64,000 nucleotides of DNA from NCBI RefSeq assembly GCF_051912485.1, contig NZ_CP196822.1, positions 124,001-188,000 on the forward strand, given 5' to 3'. The translations under genes and the position numbers were made by a program. Below, one piece after another: positions 24,102 to 32,929 of the stretch. Source of the DNA: Nitrobacter sp051912485 (GTDB taxonomy: Bacteria > Pseudomonadota > Alphaproteobacteria > Rhizobiales > Xanthobacteraceae). Position 1 is the first letter of the stretch. Each line of letters starts with the position of its first letter. The notes under the pieces were generated by a model that saw only the letters and a list, made by a program, of their open reading frames with translations, made no database searches and was not told where the DNA came from.

Positions 24102-24971
24102 ATGGTCTACGACTTTCTGGTCGCTCCCTTCGCCGATTTCGAATTCATGCGCCGTGCGCTGGCGGCGGCGATTGCGCTCGCGCTCGGCGCCGCGCCGATC
24201 GGCGTGTTCCTGATGCTGCGGCGGATGAGCCTCGTCGGCGATGCGATGGCGCACGCGATCCTGCCGGGCGCGGCCATCGGCTTCCTGCTGTCGGGCCTCA
24301 ATCTGTTCGCGATGACTGCCGGCGGGCTGATCGCGGGATTCGCGGTGGCGATTCTGGCGGGGGTGGTGTCGCGCGTCACCGAATTGAAAGAGGATTCCTC
24401 GCTGGCGACCTTCTATCTGGCGTCGCTGGCGCTCGGCGTCACCATCGTGTCGGTCAAGGGTACCAACGTCGATCTGCTGCATGTGCTGTTCGGTAACATT
24501 CTTGCGATGGACAACCAGACGCTGCTGGTGATTGCGGTCAATGCCACCTTGACGCTTGTGGTTCTCGCCGTGATCTACCGCCCGCTGGTGATCGAATGCG
24601 TCGACCCGTTGTTTCTGCGGACCGTGAGCCGCGCCGGAGCGCCGGCGCATCTGGCGTTTCTGGCGTTGATCGTCGTGAACCTGGTCAATGGCTTTCATGC
24701 CCTTGGCACGTTGCTCGCGGTCGGGCTGATGGTGTTGCCGGCCGCCATTGCGCGATTCTGGTCGCGCGACATCACCGGCATGATGATGATCGCCGTCGTC
24801 AGCGCGATGCTGTCGGGTTACGCCGGACTGGTGCTGTCGTTTCACAGCAAGGTGCCGTCCGGGCCGGCGATCATCCTGATGGCCTCCGCGCTCTATGTCG
24901 TGTCGGTGCTGTTCGGAAGCGTCGGCGGGGTGCTTCGGCAGCTTTTCCCCGCACCCCATCTTGAAGCATGA
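24102..24971 (+). CDS. znuB: Zinc ABC transporter permease
   Basis: Membrane permease of the zinc uptake system, 289 residues with about eight hydrophobic helices. The family-9 permease signature GVFLMLRRMSLVGDAMAHA lies near residues 28-46. A later GTLLAVGLMVLPAAIARFW is also typical. The ATG at 24102 lies seven bases after the znuC stop, and the gene overlaps znuA by four bases (ATGA). It works with ZnuC and ZnuA. Confidence 0.92.
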   Translation: MVYDFLVAPFADFEFMRRALAAAIALALGAAPIGVFLMLRRMSLVGDAMAHAILPGAAIGFLLSGLNLFAMTAGGLIAGFAVAILAGVVSRVTELKEDSSLATFYLASLALGVTIVSVKGTNVDLLHVLFGNILAMDNQTLLVIAVNATLTLVVLAVIYRPLVIECVDPLFLRTVSRAGAPAHLAFLALIVVNLVNGFHALGTLLAVGLMVLPAAIARFWSRDITGMMMIAVVSAMLSGYAGLVLSFHSKVPSGPAIILMASALYVVSVLFGSVGGVLRQLFPAPHLEA

Positions 24972-25897
24972 TGATGGACGCCATGGCGCGGTCTCGCCGT
25001 CTCGCATTCTGGGTAATCGCGATCGTGCTGGCTGCACTGGCTCCCGCTCGCGCTCAGGATCGCGTTGAAGTGGTCGCGAGCTTCTCGATCCTCGGCGATT
25101 TCGCGAGGGCCGTCGGAGGCGCACGGACCGATGTCACGACGCTGGTCGGGACGAACGGCGACGTGCATGTGTTTACCCCGACGCCGGCAGACGCCAGGAA
25201 GGTCGCGGCCGCGAAGCTGGTCATTGTTAATGGCCTCGGTCTCGAAGGCTGGCTGTCGCGGCTGGTGCAGGCCTCCGGCGGTCACGCGGCGATCGTCGTT
25301 GCAACCACAGGCGTTCCGTCGCGCGGAAGCGCTGCCGGTGAAATGTCCGGCGCGCGCCACAGCGAGGGTTCAGCGGATCCACATGCATGGCAATCCGTCG
25401 CCAATGCCAAGATCTATGTCGCCAATATTCGCGACGCGCTGATCGCGGCTGATCCCCCGGGGGAAGCGGCTTATCGGGCCAATGCGGCTGCCTATCTGAT
25501 GAAATTGGATGCGCTGGATCGCGAGGTTGGTGAGGCGGTAGCCCGGATTCCGCCCGAGCGCCGCAAGGTGATCTCGACCCACAACGCCTTCAGCTATTTC
25601 GAGGCAGCTTACGGGATCGCCTTCATCGCCCCGCAGGGCGTCTCGACCGATAGCGAGCCAAGCGCGCGTGACATCGCTGCGACCGTTACCCAGATCAGAA
25701 CCGCCAAAATCCCGGCGATCTTTCTGGAAAATCTCAGCGATCCGCGGCTGATCCGCCAAATCGCCGCCGAAGCCGGGGCAAGGGTCGGCGGGACACTGTA
25801 TTCCGACAGTTTGAGCGACGAAAAGGGCGACGCCCCCACTTACATTGACATGGTCAGGCATAATATAAAGGCGCTGACGAGCGCACTGGCGAAATAG
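24968..25897 (+). CDS. znuA: Zinc ABC transporter periplasmic binding protein
   Basis: Periplasmic metal-capture protein, 309 residues, with a signal peptide ending near ARA-QD (residue 30). Metal-binding motifs of the family are present: GDVHVFTPTP (His), DPHAWQS (His), STHNAFSYF (His) and an acidic ligand in the TDSEPS region. The His/Asp-rich loop usual in high-affinity ZnuA is short here (GEMSGARHSEGSAD), so manganese cannot be ruled out from this protein alone. It is coupled to znuB. The stop is followed by a small GC-rich stem and a T-run (about 25899-25917) that may end the transcript. Confidence 0.88.
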   Translation: MMMDAMARSRRLAFWVIAIVLAALAPARAQDRVEVVASFSILGDFARAVGGARTDVTTLVGTNGDVHVFTPTPADARKVAAAKLVIVNGLGLEGWLSRLVQASGGHAAIVVATTGVPSRGSAAGEMSGARHSEGSADPHAWQSVANAKIYVANIRDALIAADPPGEAAYRANAAAYLMKLDALDREVGEAVARIPPERRKVISTHNAFSYFEAAYGIAFIAPQGVSTDSEPSARDIAATVTQIRTAKIPAIFLENLSDPRLIRQIAAEAGARVGGTLYSDSLSDEKGDAPTYIDMVRHNIKALTSALAK

Positions 25898-26031
25898 CCG
25901 GGCGGCGCCTTTTTTTGCTCTTCCCCTTGGAAGGGTCGGTCGCGAAGCGGCCAGGGCGGTCGCTGAATGTCCGTGTGCCATTGACCCCAGCCTCTCCCGC
26001 AAGGGGAGGGGAGCAGCCACGAGTGGAATTG

Positions 26032-27120
26032 ATGTCTGATGTAAACGCTCCCGCCTCGACGAAAATCCCCGTGACCGTGCTCACCGGCTACCTCGGCGCC
26101 GGCAAGACCACGCTGCTGAATCGTATCCTCTCCGAAAATCACGGCAAAAAATACGCCGTGATCGTCAACGAATTCGGGGAGGTCGGCATCGACAACGACC
26201 TGATCATTGGCGCCGACGAGGAAGTGTTCGAAATGAACAACGGATGCGTCTGCTGCACGGTGCGCGGCGACCTCGTGCGCATTCTCGAGGGACTGATGAA
26301 GCGCAAGGGCAAGTTCGACGCTATCATCGTGGAGACCACGGGCGTCGCCGATCCGGCCCCGGTGGCGCAGACCTTCTTCGTCGATGAGGACGTGCAGAAG
26401 AATGCGCGGCTCGATGCGGTGGTGACGGTCGCCGACGCCAAGTGGCTGAGCGAGCGGCTGAAGGATGCGCCCGAAGCCAAGAACCAGATCGCCTTTGCCG
26501 ATGTCATCGTGCTCAACAAGACTGACCTGGTATCCAAGTCCGAGCTGGCCGAGGTCGAAGCGCGGATACGCGGCATCAATCCCTATGCCAAGCTGCATCG
26601 CACCGAGCGCTGCCAGGTGGCGCTGTCGGATGTCCTGGAACGCGGCGCGTTCGATCTCGACCGTATCCTCGAACTCGAGCCGGATTTCCTCGCCAAGGAC
26701 GATCACGATCATCACCATGATCATCACGATCATGGCCACGACCCCGACCATCATCATGACCATGATCACGACCATGACCATGACCATGACCATGACCATG
26801 GTCTGAAGCACTATCATGACGAAGAGATGCAATCGATGTCGCTCCGTTCGGACAAACCGCTCGATCAGGAAAAGTTCATGCCATGGCTGCAGGAACTCCT
26901 GGCGGCTGAGGGGCAGAAGATCCTGCGCTCCAAGGGCATTCTGGCTTTTGCCGACGATGATGATCGCTACGTCTTCCAGGGCGTTCACATGATGTTGGAG
27001 GGCAGCCGCCAGCGCGAATGGAAGCCCGACGAGAAACGCGAAAGCCGTCTCGTGTTCATTGGTCGCGAATTGCCGGAAGCGCTGATCCGCGACGGCTTCC
27101 AGAACTGCATCGCCGCGTGA
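26032..27120 (+). CDS. COG0523 (CobW/ZigA-like) zinc-linked GTPase
   Basis: G3E-family GTPase thought to deliver metal, usually zinc, to client proteins. It is 362 residues from the ATG at 26032. Motifs are Walker A GYLGAGKTTLL, the metal-binding CxCC in NNGCVCC, VETTGVADPAP and the guanine motif NKTDL. A long His/Asp tract (about 223-262), built from repeats of CATGAC-like hexanucleotides (26700-26810), separates the GTPase from the C-terminal CobW domain. Its place behind znuCBA points to zinc allocation. The stop shares a base with the start of the next gene (TGATGA), so both are made together. Confidence 0.9.
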   Translation: MSDVNAPASTKIPVTVLTGYLGAGKTTLLNRILSENHGKKYAVIVNEFGEVGIDNDLIIGADEEVFEMNNGCVCCTVRGDLVRILEGLMKRKGKFDAIIVETTGVADPAPVAQTFFVDEDVQKNARLDAVVTVADAKWLSERLKDAPEAKNQIAFADVIVLNKTDLVSKSELAEVEARIRGINPYAKLHRTERCQVALSDVLERGAFDLDRILELEPDFLAKDDHDHHHDHHDHGHDPDHHHDHDHDHDHDHDHDHGLKHYHDEEMQSMSLRSDKPLDQEKFMPWLQELLAAEGQKILRSKGILAFADDDDRYVFQGVHMMLEGSRQREWKPDEKRESRLVFIGRELPEALIRDGFQNCIAA

Positions 27121-28136
27121 TGACCATCTCCAGCGCTCCGCAGCAGAACTCCATCACCTCGGTCGGCGAACGCGTGCGCCCCGTTTCCATCGGCATGCCG
27201 GTTGCCGCCGTGTATTTCATAGGCGATCGCGCTGCCTTCGTCGGGGACGAGGAGACGATTACGCTGGTTTCCAGCGACGGCGAGAAGGTCGCAGTGACCG
27301 TTCATGGCGGCGCGATCCTGTCGTCGGTTTCGGACGGTACGCGGATCGTCACCAGCGGCGACGACGGCAAGGTTGTCGCGCTGGATATGAAGGGCGAGAG
27401 TTCGGTCCTTGTGACCGACGCAAAACGCCGCTGGATCGACAACGTCGCGGTCCATCCCGATGGCGCGCTTGCATGGTCCGTCGGCAAGACCGCATTCGTG
27501 CGCGGACTCAAGGGCGAGGAAAAGTCGCTCGAAGCGCCCTCGAGTGTTGGAGGACTCGCGTTCGCGCCGAAGGGCCTGCGGCTCGCGATCGCGCACTACA
27601 ATGGCGTGACGCTATGGTTTCCGAACATGGTGGCGCAACCGGAGCGGCTGGAATGGGCCGGCTCGCACCTCGGCGTCATCTTCAGCCCGGACGGCAGGTT
27701 TATCGTCACCGCCATGCACGAGCCGGCGCTGCACGGCTGGCGGCTGGCCGACGCGCAGCACATGCAAATGACCGGCTACCCAAGCCGCGTCAAATCGCTC
27801 TCATGGAACACGGGCGGAAAATTGCTGGCCACCTCCGGCGCGGACCGAGTGGTCGTTTGGCCCTTCGCCAGCAAGGATGGGCCGATGGACAAGGAGCCGA
27901 TGATGCTGGCGCAGTTGCAGGCGCGCGTCACCGCGGTTGCGTTCCACCCCTCGCAGGACTTCCTCGCCGCTGGCTACGATAACGGCACTATCCTTATGGT
28001 GAAGATCGCCAATGGCGCCAAAGTCGTCGTTCGCCGTGACGGTGATGCACCTGTCGCCGCGCTGGCATGGAATGCGAAAGGCTCGATGCTGGCTTTTGCC
28101 TTGCAGAATGGCGACGCGGGGCTAGTCGATCTCTAG
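27120..28136 (+). CDS. WD40-repeat protein coupled to the zinc GTPase
   Basis: A 338-residue beta-propeller protein without signal peptide. Repeats are visible as VAVHPDGALAWSVGK, LAFAPKGLRLAIAHYNG, VIFSPDGRFIVTAMHE, LSWNTGGKLLATSGADRV, VAFHPSQDFLAAGYDNG and LAWNAKGSMLAFALQNG, enough for one six- or seven-bladed propeller. Translational overlap with the COG0523 GTPase suggests that it serves as a scaffold for that protein, but no biochemical role is known to me. The start at 27120 is chosen because of the TGATG overlap. Confidence 0.85.
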   Translation: MTISSAPQQNSITSVGERVRPVSIGMPVAAVYFIGDRAAFVGDEETITLVSSDGEKVAVTVHGGAILSSVSDGTRIVTSGDDGKVVALDMKGESSVLVTDAKRRWIDNVAVHPDGALAWSVGKTAFVRGLKGEEKSLEAPSSVGGLAFAPKGLRLAIAHYNGVTLWFPNMVAQPERLEWAGSHLGVIFSPDGRFIVTAMHEPALHGWRLADAQHMQMTGYPSRVKSLSWNTGGKLLATSGADRVVVWPFASKDGPMDKEPMMLAQLQARVTAVAFHPSQDFLAAGYDNGTILMVKIANGAKVVVRRDGDAPVAALAWNAKGSMLAFALQNGDAGLVDL

Positions 28137-28252
28137 CCGGTTCCGAAACGGCCATTCATGGTTTGTTGAGCGTGGTTCGCGGGCCTTCGGTTCCAGCAGG
28201 AACTTTGCCCGCGCCGAGCTGTTGGTCCCGCGAAAGGATTTGCGGTGAACCG

Positions 28253-28600
28253 ATGTCTGTGAGCGAACACAACGCCAATGCGAGAAAACGCAACGCCAGA
28301 AAAGATCTGGCGATCGCGACCGCGGTCGTCGCGGTCGGTATGGTCATGTCTGGCGTGTCTCTGATGCAACTCGCGCAGGGACAATCGGAGATCGCCCAGG
28401 TGCCTTCTCCGCAAACCTCTCCTGTCGTGCCCGCTGGTAAACAGAATGGGCCTGCTGAAGCGGAGCCGGGCGGCAGCCGTCCGACCACGCCCGCGCCTGA
28501 GCCCGCACAGCCCGATGCCGATGCGCAAAAAGCGGGCACTCAGCCGGCGCTTCCGCCCGCTCCGGCAGAGAAGGTCGCTCCGCCGATTCGGGATAAGTAG
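28253..28600 (+). CDS. Small membrane protein with Pro-rich tail, hypothetical
   Basis: A 115-residue protein: a short basic cytoplasmic N-terminus (SEHNANARKRNARKDL), one hydrophobic helix at about 22-40 (AIATAVVAVGMVMSGVSLM) and a long tail rich in Pro, Ala and Gln that would lie outside. It starts at the ATG at 28253 with GGTGA upstream. The composition suggests a periplasmic spacer or anchor. No family recognised. It follows the WD40 gene by 116 bases. Confidence 0.65.
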   Translation: MSVSEHNANARKRNARKDLAIATAVVAVGMVMSGVSLMQLAQGQSEIAQVPSPQTSPVVPAGKQNGPAEAEPGGSRPTTPAPEPAQPDADAQKAGTQPALPPAPAEKVAPPIRDK

Positions 28601-28690
28601 GATAGCGACAGATGCTATCGTCGTCCCTGAGCACGCAGGCTCGACCGAAGCGATGTGTTTCCGATCGCTATTTCCGCATCTCTTCGGAGA

Positions 28691-30127
28691 TCACCGCACC
28701 AGCACATTCCTGAATTGCCACGGATCCGAGCTATCGATGTCTTCGGGAAAGAGACCGGGGCGGTCGGTCAGTGGCGTCCAGTCGGTGTAAAAGCCTTTCA
28801 CCGGGCCGAGATAGGGCCGCTGGATCTCGAGGCAGCGGCGGAAGTCCATCTCGTCGGCCTCGACGATGCCGGCTTCCGGATTTTCCAGCGCCCACACCAT
28901 GCCGGCCAGCACGGCGGACGACACCTGCATGCCGGTGGCGTTCTGATACGGCGCGATGCGGCGGGTTTCCTCGATCGAGAGCTGTGAGCCGAACCAATAG
29001 GCGTTCTTGCCGTGGCCATAGACCAGCACGCCGAGCTCATCGATTCCGTCCTCGATCTCGTTTTCGTCCAGGATGTGCCACTTCGGCTGCATCTTGCCCT
29101 CCGCACCGAACATTTCGTGCAACGACAGCACTGCGTCGTTCGCCGGGTGATAGGCGTAGTGGCAGGTCGGGCGATAAATCACGTTCTGGCCATCGCGCAC
29201 CGTGAAGTAGTCTGCGATCGAGATCGATTCGTTGTGCGTGACTAGAAAGCCATACTGTGCCCCCGGCGTCGGGCACCATGAGCGCACGCGGGTATTGGCG
29301 CCGGGTTGCAGCAGATAGATGGCGGCCTGACATCCAGTGTCGTGCTTGCGGCCGTTCTCGGGTATCCACTTTTCATGCGTGCCCCAGCCAAGCTCGGCGG
29401 GCTGCATGCCTTCCGACACAAAACCTTCCACCGACCAGGTGTTGACGAACACGTTCATCGGTCTGGGCCTCTTCGAGCGCTGCGTGTCGCGTTCGGCGAT
29501 GTGAATGCCCTTGACGCCGAGTTTGTGCGCGAGCTGGCCCCAGCCTTCGCGACTCTTCGGTTCGTTGAACGGCGTGTTGGTATCGCGCGCGATGTCGAGC
29601 AGCGCCTGCTTGACGAACCATGACACCATTCCGGGGTTGGCGCCGCAGGTGGAAACCGCGGTGGTTCCGCCTTCGCTCTTGCGCTTGGCGGCGAGCAGCG
29701 TTTCGCGTAACGCGTAGTTGGAACGCTTTTCCGGACCGGCGCTTTTGTCGAAATAGAATCCGAGCCAAGGCTCGACCACGGTGTCGATGTAAAGCGATCC
29801 GATCTCGCGGCACATGGTCATGAGATCGACGGAGCCGGTGTCGACCGACAGGTTGACGCAGAAGCCCTGGCCGCCGCCTTGCGTCAGCAGCGGGACAAGG
29901 ACGTCGTGATAGTTGTCGCGGGTGATGGCCTGCTTGATGAATCTGACGCCGTGCTTTTTTGCCAGCGTGTCGTCCGCGTGCGGATCGACGATGACGAAGC
30001 GCGATTTGTCGAATTCGAAATGCTTCTCGATCAGCGGCAGAGTACCTTTGCCGATCGAACCGAATCCGATCATCACGATCGGGCCGGTGATGCGCGCATG
30101 CACGGGCGAAGCATTGGACGACATCAT
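28691..30127 (-). CDS. hss: Homospermidine synthase
   Basis: NAD-dependent enzyme that makes sym-homospermidine from putrescine, the main long polyamine of many rhizobia. It is 478 residues from the ATG at 30127, with GGAG eight bases upstream. The N-terminal Rossmann motif is VMIGFGSIGKGTLPL, followed by VDPHADD. Other family blocks are STCGANPGMVSWFVK, NTWSVEGFVSEG and YGHGKNAYWFGSQLS. Length agrees with bacterial homospermidine synthases (about 480). Ornithine decarboxylase, which supplies putrescine, is encoded 3 kb away in the same direction. Confidence 0.93.
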   Translation of the reverse strand: MMSSNASPVHARITGPIVMIGFGSIGKGTLPLIEKHFEFDKSRFVIVDPHADDTLAKKHGVRFIKQAITRDNYHDVLVPLLTQGGGQGFCVNLSVDTGSVDLMTMCREIGSLYIDTVVEPWLGFYFDKSAGPEKRSNYALRETLLAAKRKSEGGTTAVSTCGANPGMVSWFVKQALLDIARDTNTPFNEPKSREGWGQLAHKLGVKGIHIAERDTQRSKRPRPMNVFVNTWSVEGFVSEGMQPAELGWGTHEKWIPENGRKHDTGCQAAIYLLQPGANTRVRSWCPTPGAQYGFLVTHNESISIADYFTVRDGQNVIYRPTCHYAYHPANDAVLSLHEMFGAEGKMQPKWHILDENEIEDGIDELGVLVYGHGKNAYWFGSQLSIEETRRIAPYQNATGMQVSSAVLAGMVWALENPEAGIVEADEMDFRRCLEIQRPYLGPVKGFYTDWTPLTDRPGLFPEDIDSSDPWQFRNVLVR

Positions 30128-30264
30128 ATATCTCCAGACTGTCGGGAAATTGCGGACCGGCAAAAGCGGCCGCTGGAAACCCCTGAAAACGACAAAACGT
30201 CGATGAAATCAAGGCCCGCGCACGGTTTCGCGCTGTCATGCCGCGGTCATATGATCATGGACAA

Positions 30265-31242
30265 TCATACGACATGGTCGGGCGCGAGCGCACAATCGAC
30301 GTCTGCCGATGTCTCGACTTGCAGTGTGGTGTGGCCGATGCCGAAACGGCGCTGCAATTCACGGCAGGTCTCGATCAGGAACGCATCGCCGGGATTTCCC
30401 GCCGGCATGACCAGATGCGCGGTCAGGGCCGTTTCGGTGGTGCTCATCGACCAGATATGAAGGTCGTGGATCGACGCGACGTTGGGATGCTCGGCGAGGA
30501 AGTCGCGCACTGCGGCCGGATCGATGCCGGAAGGTACGGCTGCCAGCGTCATCGCGGCACTTTCGCGCAAAAGGCTCCATGTGCCCGCGACGATGACCGC
30601 GACGATGACGAGACTCATCGCCGGATCGAGCCAAAGCCATCCCGTCGCCATGATCGCGGTGGCGGCCAGAACCACGCCGAACGAGACAGCGGCATCTGCC
30701 ATCATGTGCAGATAGGCGCCCCGAATATTGAGATCGGTGTTGCGGCCCGATGCGAACAGCCACGCGGTGACACCGTTGATAATGATTCCGATCGCGGCGA
30801 CGACGATCACGGTCAGGCTCTCGATCGGCTCGGGATGAATCAGGCGCTGGATCGCCTCGAGCAGGATCGCTCCGCATGCGATCAGCAGAAGGATCGCGTT
30901 GAGCAGCGCAGCCAGGATCGAGGTTTTGCGCAGGCCGTAGGTCAGACGCGGCGTCGGTGGGCGCCGCGACAGCACGGCTGCGATCCATGCCACCACCAAT
31001 CCCAACACGTCGGACAAATTGTGTCCGGCATCGGCGAGCAGCGCCGTGGAGTTCGCGGTGAAGCCGTAGCCGGCTTCGATGATGACGAACGCAGCATTCA
31101 GGCCGATCCCGATCGCGAAGGCGCGGCCGAAATTCGCGGTATGACCGTGGCCAATATGATTGTGCCCGTTCCCGCCATGATCGTGTTCGTGGCGCGCATG
31201 ATCGTGATGGGAATGGTCATCATGATGGTGGCTGCTCTGCAT
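30265..31242 (-). CDS. Cation diffusion facilitator (metal exporter)
   Basis: Six-helix proton-coupled exporter of divalent metals, 325 residues. The N-terminal 35 residues are rich in His and Asp. The metal site is formed by ADAGHNLSDVLGLV (HxxxD in helix 2) and MADAAVSFGVV in helix 5. The C-terminal cytoplasmic domain begins near HPNVASIHDLHIWS. Zinc, cobalt or nickel are all possible substrates. A Zur-like half-palindrome (31346-31358) and repeat copy B lie upstream. Confidence 0.9.
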   Translation of the reverse strand: MQSSHHHDDHSHHDHARHEHDHGGNGHNHIGHGHTANFGRAFAIGIGLNAAFVIIEAGYGFTANSTALLADAGHNLSDVLGLVVAWIAAVLSRRPPTPRLTYGLRKTSILAALLNAILLLIACGAILLEAIQRLIHPEPIESLTVIVVAAIGIIINGVTAWLFASGRNTDLNIRGAYLHMMADAAVSFGVVLAATAIMATGWLWLDPAMSLVIVAVIVAGTWSLLRESAAMTLAAVPSGIDPAAVRDFLAEHPNVASIHDLHIWSMSTTETALTAHLVMPAGNPGDAFLIETCRELQRRFGIGHTTLQVETSADVDCALAPDHVV

Positions 31243-31252
31243 GTACCAAGTC

Positions 31253-31313
31253 TATAGCGTTTTCGAGCGAAGTGGATACCGGTTCGCGTCAAGAAAACGC
31301 GTCAAAACAAAAG
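31253..31313 (+). repeat. Dispersed palindromic repeat, copy B
   Basis: Contains TATAGCGTTTTCGAGCGAAG, GATACCGGTT and AAGAAAACGCGTC as in copy A, but lacks the second hairpin half. It is placed just upstream of the CDF exporter start. Confidence 0.8.
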
Positions 31314-31345
31314 CTGGACAGCTGCAAAAGCACAGTCATGGCGGT

Positions 31346-31358
31346 GATATTTTATAAC
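31346..31358. promoter_or_regulatory. Possible Zur-like site upstream of the CDF exporter
   Basis: GATATTTTATAAC agrees at 11 of 13 positions with the reverse complement of the znu-operon palindrome (GTTATATTATAAC). It is AT-rich and lies about 105 bases upstream of the exporter start, so it may be coincidence. Confidence 0.35.
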
Positions 31359-31399
31359 GTAACGTGCCTGTCTTCGCTTGCGCGGAGATAGGCACGCCG

Positions 31400-31837
31400 T
31401 CACTTTCCGTGAGTCGGCGATGCTGGCCAGGATGACCCGACCGCGATCACCGTCAGGGAGCGCCATCCGCCGGACGGCGTTTGAAACTCGATGCTCTGTC
31501 CCGCGGACAAGCCGATAAGGGCTGCGCCGATGGGAGTGAGAATCGAGATCTTTCCGGCATCGACATCGGCGTCTTCCGGATAAACCAGAATGACGGTCCG
31601 TTTCTGACCGCTGATGTCGTCGATGAAAGTCACTTCGGATTGCATCGTCACGATATTGCGGATGGATCGATCAGCCGGGATGATTTCGGCGCGATCGATT
31701 TCACGGGCGAGAAATTCCGCTGTCGCGGGATATTTTTCCATCGCGGCTTCAGCCAGGTGCCGCAGACGATCGATATCGCGCGCGCTGATGGCGATGGCGG
31801 GGAGGCGTGTTTGCAGATTGTCGAGCATGTTGTTCAC
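31400..31837 (-). CDS. rnk: Rnk-type nucleoside diphosphate kinase regulator (GreA/GreB C-domain)
   Basis: A 145-residue soluble protein. After a helical N-terminus (about 1-50) comes a GreA/GreB-like FKBP-fold domain with the blocks NIVTMQSEVTFID, RTVILVYPEDADVDAGKIS and LTPIGAALIGLSAGQSIEF. It lacks the long coiled coil of true Gre factors, which fits Rnk, a protein that binds RNA polymerase without cleaving transcripts. An internal ATG four codons in is an alternative start. Monocistronic as far as can be seen. Confidence 0.85.
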   Translation of the reverse strand: MNNMLDNLQTRLPAIAISARDIDRLRHLAEAAMEKYPATAEFLAREIDRAEIIPADRSIRNIVTMQSEVTFIDDISGQKRTVILVYPEDADVDAGKISILTPIGAALIGLSAGQSIEFQTPSGGWRSLTVIAVGSSWPASPTHGK

Positions 31838-32195
31838 CGCGAGTTGGCTGTGGCGAGGTTGATCGTGGAGTGATTGAAAACAATCACGACCAGGACGGCA
31901 CGACTTGCGACGATGATGCGTCGCCCGATGTGCCAGGAAGATGAAGTGTTCAGTTGGGAATGCAGTCGAACTTGATATATCCCGGACGGCACGGACGCGC
32001 GTCCGCCCGGGTCAGCTTCCTGCGTGAAGGTGACCGGCGCGCAGCAACAAACGGTTATTGCAAACGTTCGACATCATTATTCAAAGGTATGACGATCCGC
32101 GCGGAAGTCAATGCGCGGACCGCGACATCTTGGCGCGAGTGGTGGTTGTCAAGGCACAGCTTGCCGGGGCGAGCCTTATCATCGGCTGATCCCGT
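31838..32195. other. Intergenic stretch upstream of rnk
   Basis: No gene recognised. A perfect 12-base palindrome GGACGCGCGTCC lies at 31993-32004 within a longer GC-rich inverted region (CCCGG...CCGGG). The rnk promoter should lie near 31850-31900. Confidence 0.4.
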
Positions 32196-32795
32196 TCACG
32201 CCGCGCGCGACATCGGCCGCCGGATTTTCCGATCATGATATCGCTCCGCTATCGATGCTGGCGCGCCGGTCGGTACGATCAGTCCCGAAGCATCTTCAAG
32301 CGCGCCCGCCCGCAGTTCGACCGCCAGCAACCGGTCCCGTTCGAACGGGCCGGGCAGGGACAGGCTGCCGGTTCTGAGCGCCGAGAAGCCGAAGCGTGAA
32401 TAATACGGTGCGTCTCCGAGCAGGATCACCGCGCCATGGCCGCGCGCTTGCGCAATACCGAGCGCGCGCTTCATCAATGCGGTACCGACGCCAAGCTTGC
32501 GGCAGGATGCATCGACGGCGAGCGGTCCGAGGACAAGCGCCGGAACACCTCCGGCGCTGACGTGCCATAGCCGCACGGTTCCGATCAGGTTGCCGTTGCC
32601 GACCGCAGCCAAAGCGAGGCCATCGGCCGGCGCGCGTCCATCGCGCAAGCGCTGGCAGGTGCGCGCATGCCTTCCTTCTCCGAAGTTCGCATCCAGCAGT
32701 GCTTCGCGCGCGGCGCCGTCGGAGGCGCGTTCCGCGCGGATTGCGAACGGGGCAGTTTCGGTGAAGGCGGCGGTCTTTTTCAAAACAGCAGTCAT
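32196..32795 (-). CDS. GNAT family N-acetyltransferase
   Basis: A 199-residue acetyltransferase of the YhbS-like group. Motif A for acetyl-CoA binding is around SCRKLGVGTALMKRALGIA (about 96-114), preceded by LVLGPLAVDA and followed by VILLGDAPYYSRFGF, a block typical of this subgroup. The substrate cannot be predicted. It lies downstream of the ornithine decarboxylase gene on the same strand, with about 130 bases between, so it may be co-transcribed. Confidence 0.85.
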   Translation of the reverse strand: MTAVLKKTAAFTETAPFAIRAERASDGAAREALLDANFGEGRHARTCQRLRDGRAPADGLALAAVGNGNLIGTVRLWHVSAGGVPALVLGPLAVDASCRKLGVGTALMKRALGIAQARGHGAVILLGDAPYYSRFGFSALRTGSLSLPGPFERDRLLAVELRAGALEDASGLIVPTGAPASIAERYHDRKIRRPMSRAA

Positions 32796-32929
32796 GACGC
32801 GTCAGTCCCCACTCCGACGGGCGAGTGGCCGCGGAGTGTTGTCAGCAAATGATTGTGACGGGGTGGAAGCCGGCGGGCCGGCTCCCGGTTCTCTTTCACC
32901 TCTCCGCGAACGGAAAGGGGAGCCAGCGC

